Source of the DNA: Nitrobacter sp. Nb-311A
GTDB lineage: Bacteria; Pseudomonadota; Alphaproteobacteria; Rhizobiales; Xanthobacteraceae
Length of the DNA stretch: 64,000 nt
NCBI RefSeq assembly: GCF_000152905.1
Contig: NZ_CH672418.1
Coordinates: 180,138-244,137 of the forward strand
Reading direction: 5' to 3'
Shown: positions 8,981 through 18,583 of the stretch, in pieces
Position numbering within the stretch: position 1 is the first letter of the stretch
How the letters are laid out: every line of letters starts with the position of its first letter
Notes under the pieces: generated by a model
The model's input: only the letters and a program-made list of their open reading frames with translations
Told to the model about the DNA's origin: nothing
Databases searched by the model: none
Position numbers and translations under genes: made by a program

Positions 8981-9317
8981 TTCCAATTGGGAGGTCCGAA
9001 TGCACCGCAAGCCGGTTACGGTTGGAAATCCACGAGCCGGAACGCCGTATTGGCGTTCCGCTTCAAGTCGAGCCTCTGCGCGGATCGAGGCTGGTTCGAC
9101 GATCCCACACTGAACCCCGTTGTGCAAGGCGACCGGGGCTGGCGCTGGTCAGGCGTAGCGGAAGCCGCGCGGCTCCTTGCGTCGGCTCGCCGTCTGAAGG
9201 GACGGAGGGAGCAGGCTGCGTAGCGCAACCTTCGCGCCGGGTGTGACGGTGCTCCCTCGAGTCGAGAAGCCGTAATGTTCCGGGCGCGATCAGGGCCTTC
9301 GATCGGTATGAAGACCT
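8981..9317. other. intergenic region with a 9-bp hairpin
   Basis: No convincing gene. It holds the perfect inverted repeat CGGAACGCC (9038-9046) / GGCGTTCCG (9052-9060) in the leader of the epimerase gene; there is no T-run, so it is probably not a terminator. Several short ORFs on both strands here have no recognisable features. Confidence 0.4.
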
Positions 9318-9342
9318 AAAACGGAGGTTCAAGCCTCCGTTT
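9318..9342 (-). terminator. rho-independent terminator of the growth-pole-ring-like gene
   Basis: On the minus strand AAACGGAGG, a six-base loop and CCTCCGTTTT form a nine-pair hairpin running into a T tract, 19 bp after the stop at 9361. Confidence 0.8.
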
Positions 9343-9360
9343 CGCACCTGGTGAGGCCCG

Positions 9361-12300
9361 CTATGCGAGCCGTCCCGCCGCATGCGCGAGCAAGGTATAG
9401 ACCAGTCCGGTTTCCGATGTCAGATGGTCGCGTATCACCAAGGGCTCCCGCTCGTCGCGCGCCACTTCGTCCAGCAGCCGTTCGAATTCGGCAATGTAGC
9501 GATCCGCCGTCTGTTTGAAGGTGCGGTCCGTACGGTATTTGCGGGCGACCTCGTCAAAGGCCTTTTGACCGCCTGGCGTGTAGAGTCGCTTAGTGAAGGC
9601 CTTGCGTTCGCCGCGCTGATAGCGGTCCCACATCTCGCCGACAAGCTTGCGGTCCATCAGGCGACCGATATCGAGCGACAGTGAATCCAGCGGATTTACC
9701 GCCGCAGTCGGCGGCGCTGACCGTCCGCGCGAAATATCGCCGCTTCCGGTATCGGCGCGGTTCAGCAAATCCGAAAGCCAGCCGTCGGCTTCATCGTCAG
9801 CGCTTGACGGCTTAGCCAACTGGTCCGTGCGGCGAGTTGACTGAATGCCAAGGTCGGGCGCCGGCAGGTTCGATTCACTGGCCTTGTCACGCATGCGTGC
9901 CGGGGGACGTGCCGTTGCCGCGTTCCGACCGGCAGCGGCCGCCATCATCGTCTCTTCCTCGCGCTGCGAACTGGATCGCCCGCTGTTGACGACGTCGAGC
10001 CCATGGCCATGGCGTGCGACGATCCGGTTCAGTTCGGCAAGCGCTTCAATCTGATCGACGATCACTTTGCGCATCTGAGCGGTGCTCTCCGCCGCCTCCT
10101 GTGGCATCTCGAGCACGCCGCGACGAAGCTCACCGCGCGTCGCCTCCAGTTCGTTATGCATTTCGGCCGTCATCTGCTTCATGCTCTGCACCAGTGCGGC
10201 GAACCTGTCGGCAGATTGCCTGAGCATGGATTCCGCTTCCTGACTTGCCTTCTTGCAAATCTCGCTCATCGACTCTGACGTCAGGCGGCGTTCTTCCTCG
10301 GCCGCAGCACGAACGGCCTCGAACTGACGGTTGATCGCGGTTGATCCCGCGCCGGCGGTTTCGGCCACCACCCGCGCGATATCGCGAGCGCGCTCCTCGG
10401 CGGCGGCGAGCGATTCATCGAGTAAGCTCGTAAAACGCGTCAGTCGCTGGTCGAAGTCGGTCGTCCGCAAGTCGATTGTTGTCACGAGCGATTCCAGCGC
10501 CGACTTGCGCTCCTCGACGGACGAGGTCGCGCTTCGATTGCTCTGTTCAACTCGCGCTGCAGCTTCGACCAAAACTTTTCCATGGGTCTCAAACTCGGCG
10601 GACAGCCCGCCGAGATCATCGAGAGCCTTCGAGGTTTTGGAGTTGAACGCCGTTAATTGATCCTCAAGGGTCTGCGTCGCGAGGCCGCTCTGCGAGGTAA
10701 CCTCTCTCATCGTGGATACGAAGTCGGCGACGCGTGTAACGAGCGTGCGTTCCAGCGAATTGAGATTCTCGTGCGCTCCGGTGAGAACCTCCTGAAGGAG
10801 AATGTTGCCCTCGCGCAGCCGCTCAAACAGCGCAACGGTATCCGTGCGCAGTATCTTGCTGGTCTCCTGCATCTCCGTAACGGCAGCGATGGATGCTTGC
10901 CGGGACTGATCGATGGCGGAGTGGGATGCCTCTTCGAGGTCCTTCAATGATTTGCTGATCGCGGCCGTCGCCAGTTCACCCGCGTTGGTGATTGTGCGGA
11001 CCACATCGGAGCCGTTCGCCGCGATCGATTGCGAGAACGCCTGGCCTCTGGCCTCAATCGACTTGAGGGCCTCGCCGGTAACGCGGCCGATATCGGAGTT
11101 GAGCTGATCGGCTTTGCTTCCGAGAGCTTCGATCAGGGATCCACGTTTACTGTCGAGCGCCTGTGAGAGACGATCGGTCTGCTGTTGGACGTAGTTGACG
11201 ATTTCGTCCGTCTTGCCGGTGATCATCGAGCCGAAGCCGCCGCTGGCCGCAAAGATCAAGCGTTCGGCGTCGGTCGAGGCCGACTTGACCTTGATGCTGA
11301 CTTCGTTCGACGCCGAGACAAGGGCGGTCTGCGCATTTTGTGCGCTCGCCTGAATTATTTCGGTGGTATTTGCCGCGGCTGCGTGGAGGGTGCGTTCGAT
11401 ATCCGACGAGATCACTTTGATCTGATTGGCAGAGTCGGCTGAAGCGGTGGTGAGCGTATTCTGGGCCTCGCGTGCGCTGCCGAGAAGCGCGGCGGCGGTG
11501 TCGGCGCCTACCGTCGTCAACGTCTGTTCGATGTCGCTCGCAAGCGATCTGACCTGGCTTGCGGTATCGGCCGACGTGGCGGTGAGAGTGTTCTGGGCTT
11601 CGCGTGCGCTGTTGAGAATGGCGGCGGCGGTCTCGACGCTCACTGTCGTCAATGTCCGCTCGATGTCGCTTGCGAGCAATTTGACCTGGCTTGCGGTATC
11701 GGCCGACGTGGCGGTGAGAGTGCTCTGGGCTTCGCGGGCGCTGTTGAGAATGGCGGCGGCGGTGCCGGCGCTCACCGTCGTCAAGGTTTGTTCAACGTCG
11801 CTTGCGAGCGACTTGACCTGGCCTACGGCCTCTGCCGAGGTGGTGGTGAGGGCGCTCTGGGCCTCGCGTGCGCTGTTGAGAATGGCGGCGGCGGTATCGG
11901 CGCTTACTGCTGTCAGTGTCCGCTCGATGTCGCTTCCGAGCGATTTGACTTGGCTTGCGGCCTCGGCCGACGCGTTGACGAGCGTGGTCTGAGCCTCCCG
12001 CGCGCTCGACAGGACCGTGTCCGCGGTCGACGTGCCGACTGTCGACAGCATGCGCTCGACGTCCGATCCGACGGTCGTGAGGGTGCGCTCAATTTCGCTC
12101 GCGAGCGATTTGACGTGACTTGCGGCATCCGATGACGCGGCGACCAGCGTGGTCTGCGCCGCGCGCGCGCCGGCGAGAACTGAATCTGCGGTGTTGGCGC
12201 CGGCGGTGGTCAGTGTCCGCTCGATGTCCGCCGACAGGGACTTGGCCTGATTTGCAGTCTCTGCGGATGAGTTGATCAGGGTCGTCTGCGCCTCGCGGGC

Positions 12301-14769
12301 GCTGTTGATGATGGAGCTGGCGGCTGCCGTTCCGGCGCTGGTCAAGGCGCGCTCGACTTCCGTTGATGTCAGTTGGAGCTGGGCGCCCACCTCGGTTGAC
12401 ACCGAAAGCAGGGACTGTTGAGCGGAGCGAGCGCCCGTTTGAATGGTCTCGCTTGTATTAACGACCAAGTTGGTCAGCGAGCGTTCCGCGTCCTCGACAT
12501 GCGACTTGATACCGAGCGACAGCTCTTCAGCACGTGCCAACAAGGTGTCGCTGGCCTCGCGCCCGCTCGATTCGAAGCGGCCTGCCACGGCTTCGATTCG
12601 CGATCCGAGCAGGTCCTCGAACTGTGCGACGCGCGTGTCGATCGCGGTCGCGATAAAGCCCACACGCTCGTCGAGACCTTGATGGATTTCCTGGAAACGC
12701 GCTGTGATCGTATCCGCGAGGTGAGCGCTGCGGCCGTCAATGGCTTCAGTCACTCCCGAGATACGTCCCTCAAGTGCCACGACGGCCTGCGTCGCGCCTT
12801 CGGCCAGCGATGATTTGAGGTGATTGAGACGGCTCTCGATCGAGCCGATCGCATGAGCGGCGCCATCGGAGAGCGACGAGGTGAGGGCGCCGAGCCGGCT
12901 GTCGATCGTCTCCGTGACCGATGTTGCACGGGTATCGAAGATTTCCTCCAGTGTTTTCAGGCGGCCGTGTACGGATTCGTCGAATGATTTGATTTTGGCT
13001 TCAAACGAAGCATCGAGATTGGTGACGCGCGACTGGAGCGCGGTTTCGAATCTCGCCAGATGCTGATCCAGCGCTGCCCGGATCTCCCCTCCGTTGGAGG
13101 TCAATCGTGTATCGAAGGTATCGACATAGTTCTTCATGCTCTGTGCGATATCTTCGGTGCGCTGGCCAAGGCGATCGACGATCTCGGCGCCGAAGGTCTT
13201 CACCGTGCGATCAAACTCCGAGATGTGGCGGGTGATCAGGGCGCCGAGCGTGCCGCTGTCGCGCGCGAATTTCTCTGCGAGTTCGGCGCCTTGATCTTTC
13301 ACCAGTTGATCGAACGCGTTCATCTGCAGGCTGAGCGTATCGTGCGCGGCTTCGGTTTGAGTGACGACGTTGGCCACCAGTGTATTGACCGTGACGTCGA
13401 GTGCTTCGCTCGCCTTGTCGCCGCACGACAAAATCCGGCTTGCCAGCCGGTTGCCGGCGTCATCGATCTTGTTGGCAAGGTCGCCGCCGCGAAGCTCAAG
13501 CTCCACCAGCAGGGAATCGCTGGAGTTTTTCAGAGCGTCATGGACCTGTTCGGTACGTTCCGAAATGCCTTCGACGATGGACGCCGATTTCTGCTCGAAA
13601 TCGCCCGTAATCCGGTCGATCCGTTCGTTCAGCATGTCATGGACCCGGTCGGCCAGATCGACGAATTCGTCATGGACGTGACCAGTCTTGAAATTAAGGC
13701 TGCTGGTCAGACGTTCGCTGGCGTCGAGAACGGCGCGTGCGGTCTCGGCGCTGGCTTCCTCAAGCCGGTCGAGCAAGTCGCCGCCTCGTTCGCCGAGCGC
13801 GAAAATCATGTTGTCTCCGGCATTGCTAAGCGCCGTTGTGATGTGCTCGCCGCGCTCTTCCAGCGCGCCGGTGATGCCTTTTGCGACCTCGTCGACTCGC
13901 GAGGCGATGGCATCGCTGATCAGCGCGATGTCATGGCGCAGGTCGATCTGGACACCCGAGATCGCGCTGCGGACCTGCTCGGCCTGGCCGACGAGGTTGT
14001 CCCGCTGATGGGCGATATCCTGAAGCAAGGCGCGAATCCGCACTTCGTTATCTGAATATGCGCGTTCCAGCGCGGCGACCTCGTTGGCGACCAGGGCTTC
14101 CAGTTCGCCGGCGCGGGCGATGGCGCGCTCGACGCCGTCGCCCATCGCGGCGACTTCGCGCCGGATCGCCTGTCCCACGGTCACCACCGAATCGCTGGCC
14201 AAGCCTTCCGGCTCGGAGAACCGGATCGCCACCTGGGCCATCGATTGCGCGATCATGCGCAATTCCTGGCCGCGCCACGCCATATTGGCTAAGAAGTAGA
14301 ACAGCAGGACGGGGGCGAAAAACAGGGCAATCAGACCGGCGAGGGCGAGTGTGCCGCCGCTACCCTGACCGAGGGCTGCCTGCAGCGATGGAAGAAAGCT
14401 GACCGTCAGAAGGCCGGCGCCCAGAACCCAGATTCCGGCGAACAGCGTCGCCAGAGTATAGATGTTGCGGGAAGGACCGCTTTTTTGGAGCGCCTGAAGG
14501 ATTTGCCCGATCGTTTCACGGTCGTCGTTGGCAGGGCGTCGCGTGAAGTGCGATCCTTCAGCGGGTTCAAGAATCGATCGATCGGGGGCCGCGCGGGTGC
14601 CGAGCCCCTCCTCGCCATAACCGGCGGGCGGAACCGGCGGGGCAATGTCGTGACGGGCCGCAGCCTCGCTTAGGTCTGCTGCCGATGCCTCGCCGATGCT
14701 CAGCGCCTCCTGGATGGCGGAGAGAGCGACCTCCGTCGGATCTTTGACCTTTTTGGGATTGTTCGCCAT
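9361..14769 (-). CDS. giant membrane-anchored coiled-coil protein, growth pole ring (GPR/RgsE)-like
   Basis: 1,802 residues from the ATG at 14769 (MANNPKKVKD). The ORF is open to 14901, but the longer leader is Gly/Arg-rich and unlikely. A cytoplasmic N-terminus of about 100 residues is followed by two transmembrane helices (about residues 102-125 and 137-163). About 1,450 residues of apolipoprotein-like helical repeats come next, then a Ser/Pro linker and a conserved C-terminal domain of about 110 residues (MDRKLVGEMWDRYQRGERKAF). Within residues about 813-1163 there are about eight 44-residue tandem repeats (132 bp in DNA). This architecture matches the Agrobacterium growth pole ring protein and Sinorhizobium RgsE, which organise polar growth. 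Function is inferred from architecture only. An Hpt gene lies divergently upstream. Confidence 0.75.
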   Translation of the reverse strand: MANNPKKVKDPTEVALSAIQEALSIGEASAADLSEAAARHDIAPPVPPAGYGEEGLGTRAAPDRSILEPAEGSHFTRRPANDDRETIGQILQALQKSGPSRNIYTLATLFAGIWVLGAGLLTVSFLPSLQAALGQGSGGTLALAGLIALFFAPVLLFYFLANMAWRGQELRMIAQSMAQVAIRFSEPEGLASDSVVTVGQAIRREVAAMGDGVERAIARAGELEALVANEVAALERAYSDNEVRIRALLQDIAHQRDNLVGQAEQVRSAISGVQIDLRHDIALISDAIASRVDEVAKGITGALEERGEHITTALSNAGDNMIFALGERGGDLLDRLEEASAETARAVLDASERLTSSLNFKTGHVHDEFVDLADRVHDMLNERIDRITGDFEQKSASIVEGISERTEQVHDALKNSSDSLLVELELRGGDLANKIDDAGNRLASRILSCGDKASEALDVTVNTLVANVVTQTEAAHDTLSLQMNAFDQLVKDQGAELAEKFARDSGTLGALITRHISEFDRTVKTFGAEIVDRLGQRTEDIAQSMKNYVDTFDTRLTSNGGEIRAALDQHLARFETALQSRVTNLDASFEAKIKSFDESVHGRLKTLEEIFDTRATSVTETIDSRLGALTSSLSDGAAHAIGSIESRLNHLKSSLAEGATQAVVALEGRISGVTEAIDGRSAHLADTITARFQEIHQGLDERVGFIATAIDTRVAQFEDLLGSRIEAVAGRFESSGREASDTLLARAEELSLGIKSHVEDAERSLTNLVVNTSETIQTGARSAQQSLLSVSTEVGAQLQLTSTEVERALTSAGTAAASSIINSAREAQTTLINSSAETANQAKSLSADIERTLTTAGANTADSVLAGARAAQTTLVAASSDAASHVKSLASEIERTLTTVGSDVERMLSTVGTSTADTVLSSAREAQTTLVNASAEAASQVKSLGSDIERTLTAVSADTAAAILNSAREAQSALTTTSAEAVGQVKSLASDVEQTLTTVSAGTAAAILNSAREAQSTLTATSADTASQVKLLASDIERTLTTVSVETAAAILNSAREAQNTLTATSADTASQVRSLASDIEQTLTTVGADTAAALLGSAREAQNTLTTASADSANQIKVISSDIERTLHAAAANTTEIIQASAQNAQTALVSASNEVSIKVKSASTDAERLIFAASGGFGSMITGKTDEIVNYVQQQTDRLSQALDSKRGSLIEALGSKADQLNSDIGRVTGEALKSIEARGQAFSQSIAANGSDVVRTITNAGELATAAISKSLKDLEEASHSAIDQSRQASIAAVTEMQETSKILRTDTVALFERLREGNILLQEVLTGAHENLNSLERTLVTRVADFVSTMREVTSQSGLATQTLEDQLTAFNSKTSKALDDLGGLSAEFETHGKVLVEAAARVEQSNRSATSSVEERKSALESLVTTIDLRTTDFDQRLTRFTSLLDESLAAAEERARDIARVVAETAGAGSTAINRQFEAVRAAAEEERRLTSESMSEICKKASQEAESMLRQSADRFAALVQSMKQMTAEMHNELEATRGELRRGVLEMPQEAAESTAQMRKVIVDQIEALAELNRIVARHGHGLDVVNSGRSSSQREEETMMAAAAGRNAATARPPARMRDKASESNLPAPDLGIQSTRRTDQLAKPSSADDEADGWLSDLLNRADTGSGDISRGRSAPPTAAVNPLDSLSLDIGRLMDRKLVGEMWDRYQRGERKAFTKRLYTPGGQKAFDEVARKYRTDRTFKQTADRYIAEFERLLDEVARDEREPLVIRDHLTSETGLVYTLLAHAAGRLA
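11260..12330 (-). repeat. 132-bp in-frame tandem repeats (44-residue units)
   Basis: The minus-strand frame repeats a 44-residue unit built on SLASDIERTLTTVSADTA and ILNSAREAQ. The DNA motif gacctggctt recurs at 11551 and 11683, exactly 132 bp apart. One unit is 55 residues long, with an 11-residue insertion (one hendecad). There are about eight units in all. Confidence 0.85.
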
Positions 14770-15144
14770 CTCAGTCCACGCCCTCGTGTTACGCAACCCG
14801 CAAGTCGCGTCGCCGCTGCAAGTCCGGTCGCCGACCCAAGCCCCAAGCCGGTCAGGCGCGGCAATCGCCATCGCCTGTTGTCGGTCACTTCCCCCCAACA
14901 TCCTATTGGCTTGGCGTCTCGAATGAAACGGTCGTTATTAACACAATCTTAATCATCCTTAATCATCGTTAACGGCTGGCGGCGCCATTCGCTCGAGCTG
15001 CTCGAAAGTCGGGGGTCGCAGGGGTCGAAATTGATGCCAACCCGTGTTCGTACCCGAAACGTTCCATTAACCAGTTCCGTGATTGGCTACCCCGGATTCT
15101 GCGGAAATAATCTCGCCGTCGCAGCGGATGCCGGATAGCAGCAA

Positions 15145-15522
15145 ATGCCGCTTTCTCTTGAACAGGTCGACTGGATGGCTTCGCCGCCATTGGTTCCGGA
15201 GGATGGGCCGATCGATTTCGACCATCTCCGCCGCATGATGCTGGGCGATAACGGTCTCGAACGGGAGGTTCTGGCGATGTTCGCTGGTCAGGCCGTCGAG
15301 TTGGCCGCCGCGCTGGCGCTGCTTCCGCCGAATGCCGCGATCCTGGCGCACAAGCTGAAGGGTTCGGCGCGGGCGATAGGCGCCATTCATGTCGCCGCGG
15401 CTGCCGCCGACCTGGAAACCGCGCTTCGCCATGGCGCCGATCCCACGGAGCCGGGGGCTGCGCTGAAGGACGCCGTCAGTCAGGCTTGTCAGGCAATTGG
15501 TGCGATCCTGCAGGGCTCCTGA
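15145..15522 (+). CDS. Hpt (histidine phosphotransfer) domain protein
   Basis: 125 residues. The core has HKLKGSARAIGA at about residues 69-80, with the phospho-accepting His and the Lys/Gly/Ser pattern of Hpt domains, followed by AAADLETALR. It would relay phosphate from a hybrid sensor kinase to a response regulator; neither is in the window. It is transcribed divergently from the growth-pole-ring-like gene (375 bp between starts). That pairing is what suggests it could feed into cell-pole or cell-cycle control; this is inference. Confidence 0.8.
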   Translation: MPLSLEQVDWMASPPLVPEDGPIDFDHLRRMMLGDNGLEREVLAMFAGQAVELAAALALLPPNAAILAHKLKGSARAIGAIHVAAAAADLETALRHGADPTEPGAALKDAVSQACQAIGAILQGS

Positions 15523-15637
15523 GAACCTGCTAATCCCGAAAACGAACGCCCCTTTTTGCGCCGACCGCTGGCGCTAGCCCGATCGTTTCGTTATAGGACA
15601 GCCAAACTTCATCATTATCAATAATCTGTTCAGCAGC

Positions 15638-15967
15638 ATGGCACCTATGACCAAGATCAACTTTGTCGACCATTCCGGCGAAACCCGCACCGTTGAGGTC
15701 GAGAACGGCGCGACCGTCATGGAAGCTGCAATCCGTAACGCCGTTCCCGGCATTGAGGCTGAATGTGGCGGCGCCTGCGCCTGCGCCACCTGTCACGTCT
15801 ATATTGATGACGCATGGACCGAGAAGGTCGGCAAGCCGACGCCGATGGAAGAGGACATGCTCGACTTCGGCTACGACGTGCGGCCGAATTCGCGATTATC
15901 CTGCCAGATCAAGGTGAGCGACGAACTCGAAGGTCTCGTGGTGACGGTGCCGGAGCGGCAGGCTTAA
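15638..15967 (+). CDS. [2Fe-2S] ferredoxin, adrenodoxin/putidaredoxin type
   Basis: 109 residues, or 106 if translation begins at the ATG at 15647. The cluster ligands are in [14 protein letters not shown] (C-X5-C-X2-C, about residues 45-58) and a fourth Cys in LSCQI near residue 92, the spacing of vertebrate-type ferredoxins. [20 protein letters not shown] is the usual acidic interaction region. The next gene is a ferredoxin-NADP reductase on the same strand, so the pair can form an NADPH-to-ferredoxin chain delivering electrons to a P450 or other oxygenase elsewhere. Confidence 0.9.
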   Translation: MAPMTKINFVDHSGETRTVEVENGATVMEAAIRNAVPGIEAECGGACACATCHVYIDDAWTEKVGKPTPMEEDMLDFGYDVRPNSRLSCQIKVSDELEGLVVTVPERQA

Positions 15968-16101
15968 GCGCGTCGCATAGCCGACTGACCCATGAAGCTA
16001 CATCCGCGCGGCGGGGTGGGGTGCAGGCTGCGGCAGTTTATGGCTTTCCTCAATCCGGCCGGTTGGTTATAGCGAAGCGCGGTAGATGCGCGTTCGCGTG
16101 A

Positions 16102-17208
<1,107 letters not shown>

Positions 17209-17339
17209 GCCCGGCGGGGATGGGCGGCATCGTCTTCGGAAACGCCACCTGAGTATCAGCACCGAGCCTGACCGATGACCTGTCCGTTTCCCGATATGCT
17301 GATGAGGGATTATCTCGCGGTACCCGCATCCGGCTCGTA

Positions 17340-17370
17340 CCTTCTCCCACAAGGGGAGAAGGCTTTTTTT
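17340..17370 (+). terminator. rho-independent terminator downstream of the ferredoxin reductase
   Basis: CCTTCTCCC, a short loop and GGGGAGAAGG followed by CTTTTTTT. It lies about 130 bp after the reductase stop and just before the recombinase remnant. Confidence 0.7.
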
Positions 17371-17381
17371 CATATCAGATT

Positions 17382-17550
17382 TTATACCAAAACCCGCTGA
17401 TCCATCATCACCATCAGACGCTGCGGATCGAGCAAGCGCCATTCGAGATGATCGACCACGGCGTTGTCCAGCTTGTCCATCGGCACGGTCAGGCCGCTAC
17501 AGCCGGCTTCACCCTGACACGCTTTCGTTGAGCAGCTGTAGTGATGCCGT
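17382..17550 (-). pseudogene. serine recombinase remnant (zinc beta-ribbon end only)
   Basis: The minus-strand frame ending at the TAA at 17382-17384 reads, from about 17550: HHYSCSTKACQGEAGCSG, then LTVPMDKLDNAVVDHLEW and RLLDPQRLMVMMDQ before the stop. This is the recombinase zinc beta-ribbon region and following helix of large serine recombinases (resolvase family, transposon and phage type). The catalytic resolvase domain is absent: upstream the frame runs into the GNAT gene. I see about 55 codons and no start. It is a decayed integrase of a mobile element that probably brought in the adjacent toxin-antitoxin pair. Confidence 0.75.
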
Positions 17551-17553
17551 TCG

Positions 17554-18075
17554 TCATCGCGCGAGCAGCTCCTCGATTGAGCGCATCGGCAACACGAGGC
17601 GCAATGACTCCGGTAGCGGCTGGAAGCCGAAGGATTCGTAGAATGCAGCAGCGCGCTCTTTCAGCGCGTCGACGACCAGCATCGAAGAGCCGACAGTCTC
17701 GGCGCTGGCGTAAGCGCGCTGGACCGCGTCCGCGAGCAGCAACGAGCCCAGACCATCGCCTTGCCGAGTACGCGACACGGCGAGGCGGCCGATGAGTGTC
17801 GCGCTCACCAGCGGATAGCGCGGAACGTGCTTGCGTGCGGCCGCCGGAACGTCGCCCTGCGGCAGCGACGTGGCGCAAAGCGTGTAATAGCCAAGGACCG
17901 TTTCGACGGCGTCTGCCGCGACAAGGATGAAGACGCCGTTCATCCTCCGGCGCACATCCTGCCCAGCTTGGGAGCGCAGATAGCGATCGAGGCTATCGAC
18001 GCCGCACGAGAACGCGTCGCGGTCATGATGTGTCGCCAGCGCCTCGACCTTCAAATCTGGACGAGGCGACGCCAC
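17554..18075 (-). CDS. GNAT-family acetyltransferase toxin (TacT-like)
   Basis: 173 residues from a GTG at 18075. The N-terminus has the family pattern FSCGVDSLDRYLRSQAGQD (about residues 22-40), and RTRQGDGLGSLLLADAV (about 103-119) is the acetyl-CoA pyrophosphate loop. FYESFGFQPLPES near residue 150 is the usual GNAT motif B. Proteins of this type acetylate the amino acid on charged tRNAs and block translation. The start lies 2 bp after the stop of the DUF1778 gene, the classic two-gene toxin-antitoxin arrangement. A serine recombinase remnant abuts its 3' end. Confidence 0.88.
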   Translation of the reverse strand: MASPRPDLKVEALATHHDRDAFSCGVDSLDRYLRSQAGQDVRRRMNGVFILVAADAVETVLGYYTLCATSLPQGDVPAAARKHVPRYPLVSATLIGRLAVSRTRQGDGLGSLLLADAVQRAYASAETVGSSMLVVDALKERAAAFYESFGFQPLPESLRLVLPMRSIEELLAR

Positions 18076-18077
18076 GT

Positions 18078-18383
18078 CTACGAAGCCACGCGCTGCTTGT
18101 GCGCGGCTAGGGCGCGGGCTAGCCGCTCGCTCGGTTCGGGCGGATTAATCAGCGCCTCAAAGAAGGTTTCGCGATCCCGATCCGACAACTCTAGCGTCTC
18201 GTGCTCGGCGATGGTCCGGCGCGCGGTCTCCGTAAGCGCAGTAACGCAGAAATCGCTGACCTTCCGCCGCGACAGATAGGCGGCGCGTTCAATCAGATCC
18301 TTGGTCTCCTCGTCGAGACGGAAACCTAAACGCTCGACCCGGCTTGGCCTGTCCCGCTCGATCCTGGCTTGTTTGCGCGGCAT
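18078..18383 (-). CDS. DUF1778 antitoxin (TacA-like)
   Basis: 101 residues from the ATG at 18383 (MPRKQARIER). RLGFRLDEETKDLIERAAYLSRRKVSDF is the ribbon-helix-helix DNA-binding domain of DUF1778 antitoxins. The C-terminal part (DRETFFEALINPPEPSERLARAL) is the segment that usually wraps the GNAT toxin. It precedes the toxin gene in one operon and should both neutralise the toxin and repress the operon promoter upstream of 18383. Confidence 0.88.
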   Translation of the reverse strand: MPRKQARIERDRPSRVERLGFRLDEETKDLIERAAYLSRRKVSDFCVTALTETARRTIAEHETLELSDRDRETFFEALINPPEPSERLARALAAHKQRVAS

Positions 18384-18583
18384 TGCGGCGATTCCTAGCA
18401 AAGCATCTATTTCTCCTTAAACGTACGTCATATTGACTAACAACTCAAGTTCTTTTGACAGCCGTCGCCGGGAATAATCTCGATGGCCTGGCTCATCTCG
18501 GGACTCACAAGAAGGGAAGGTCCCAAATTTTTACCGCCGCTCTGTGACAGTTCGTTCACTTCGGAGACGGGGCCGACTCCAGA

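Noticed and set aside
9038..9060. Terminator before the dipeptide epimerase
   Set aside because: The hairpin is perfect, but no T-run follows on either strand and it lies upstream of, not after, a gene.
11400..12330. Possible CRISPR or satellite array
   Set aside because: The 132-bp units are in frame in a long coding sequence, vary in a codon-like manner and have no spacers.
13060..14055. 331-residue plus-strand ORF
   Set aside because: Shadow of the growth-pole-ring-like coiled-coil gene.
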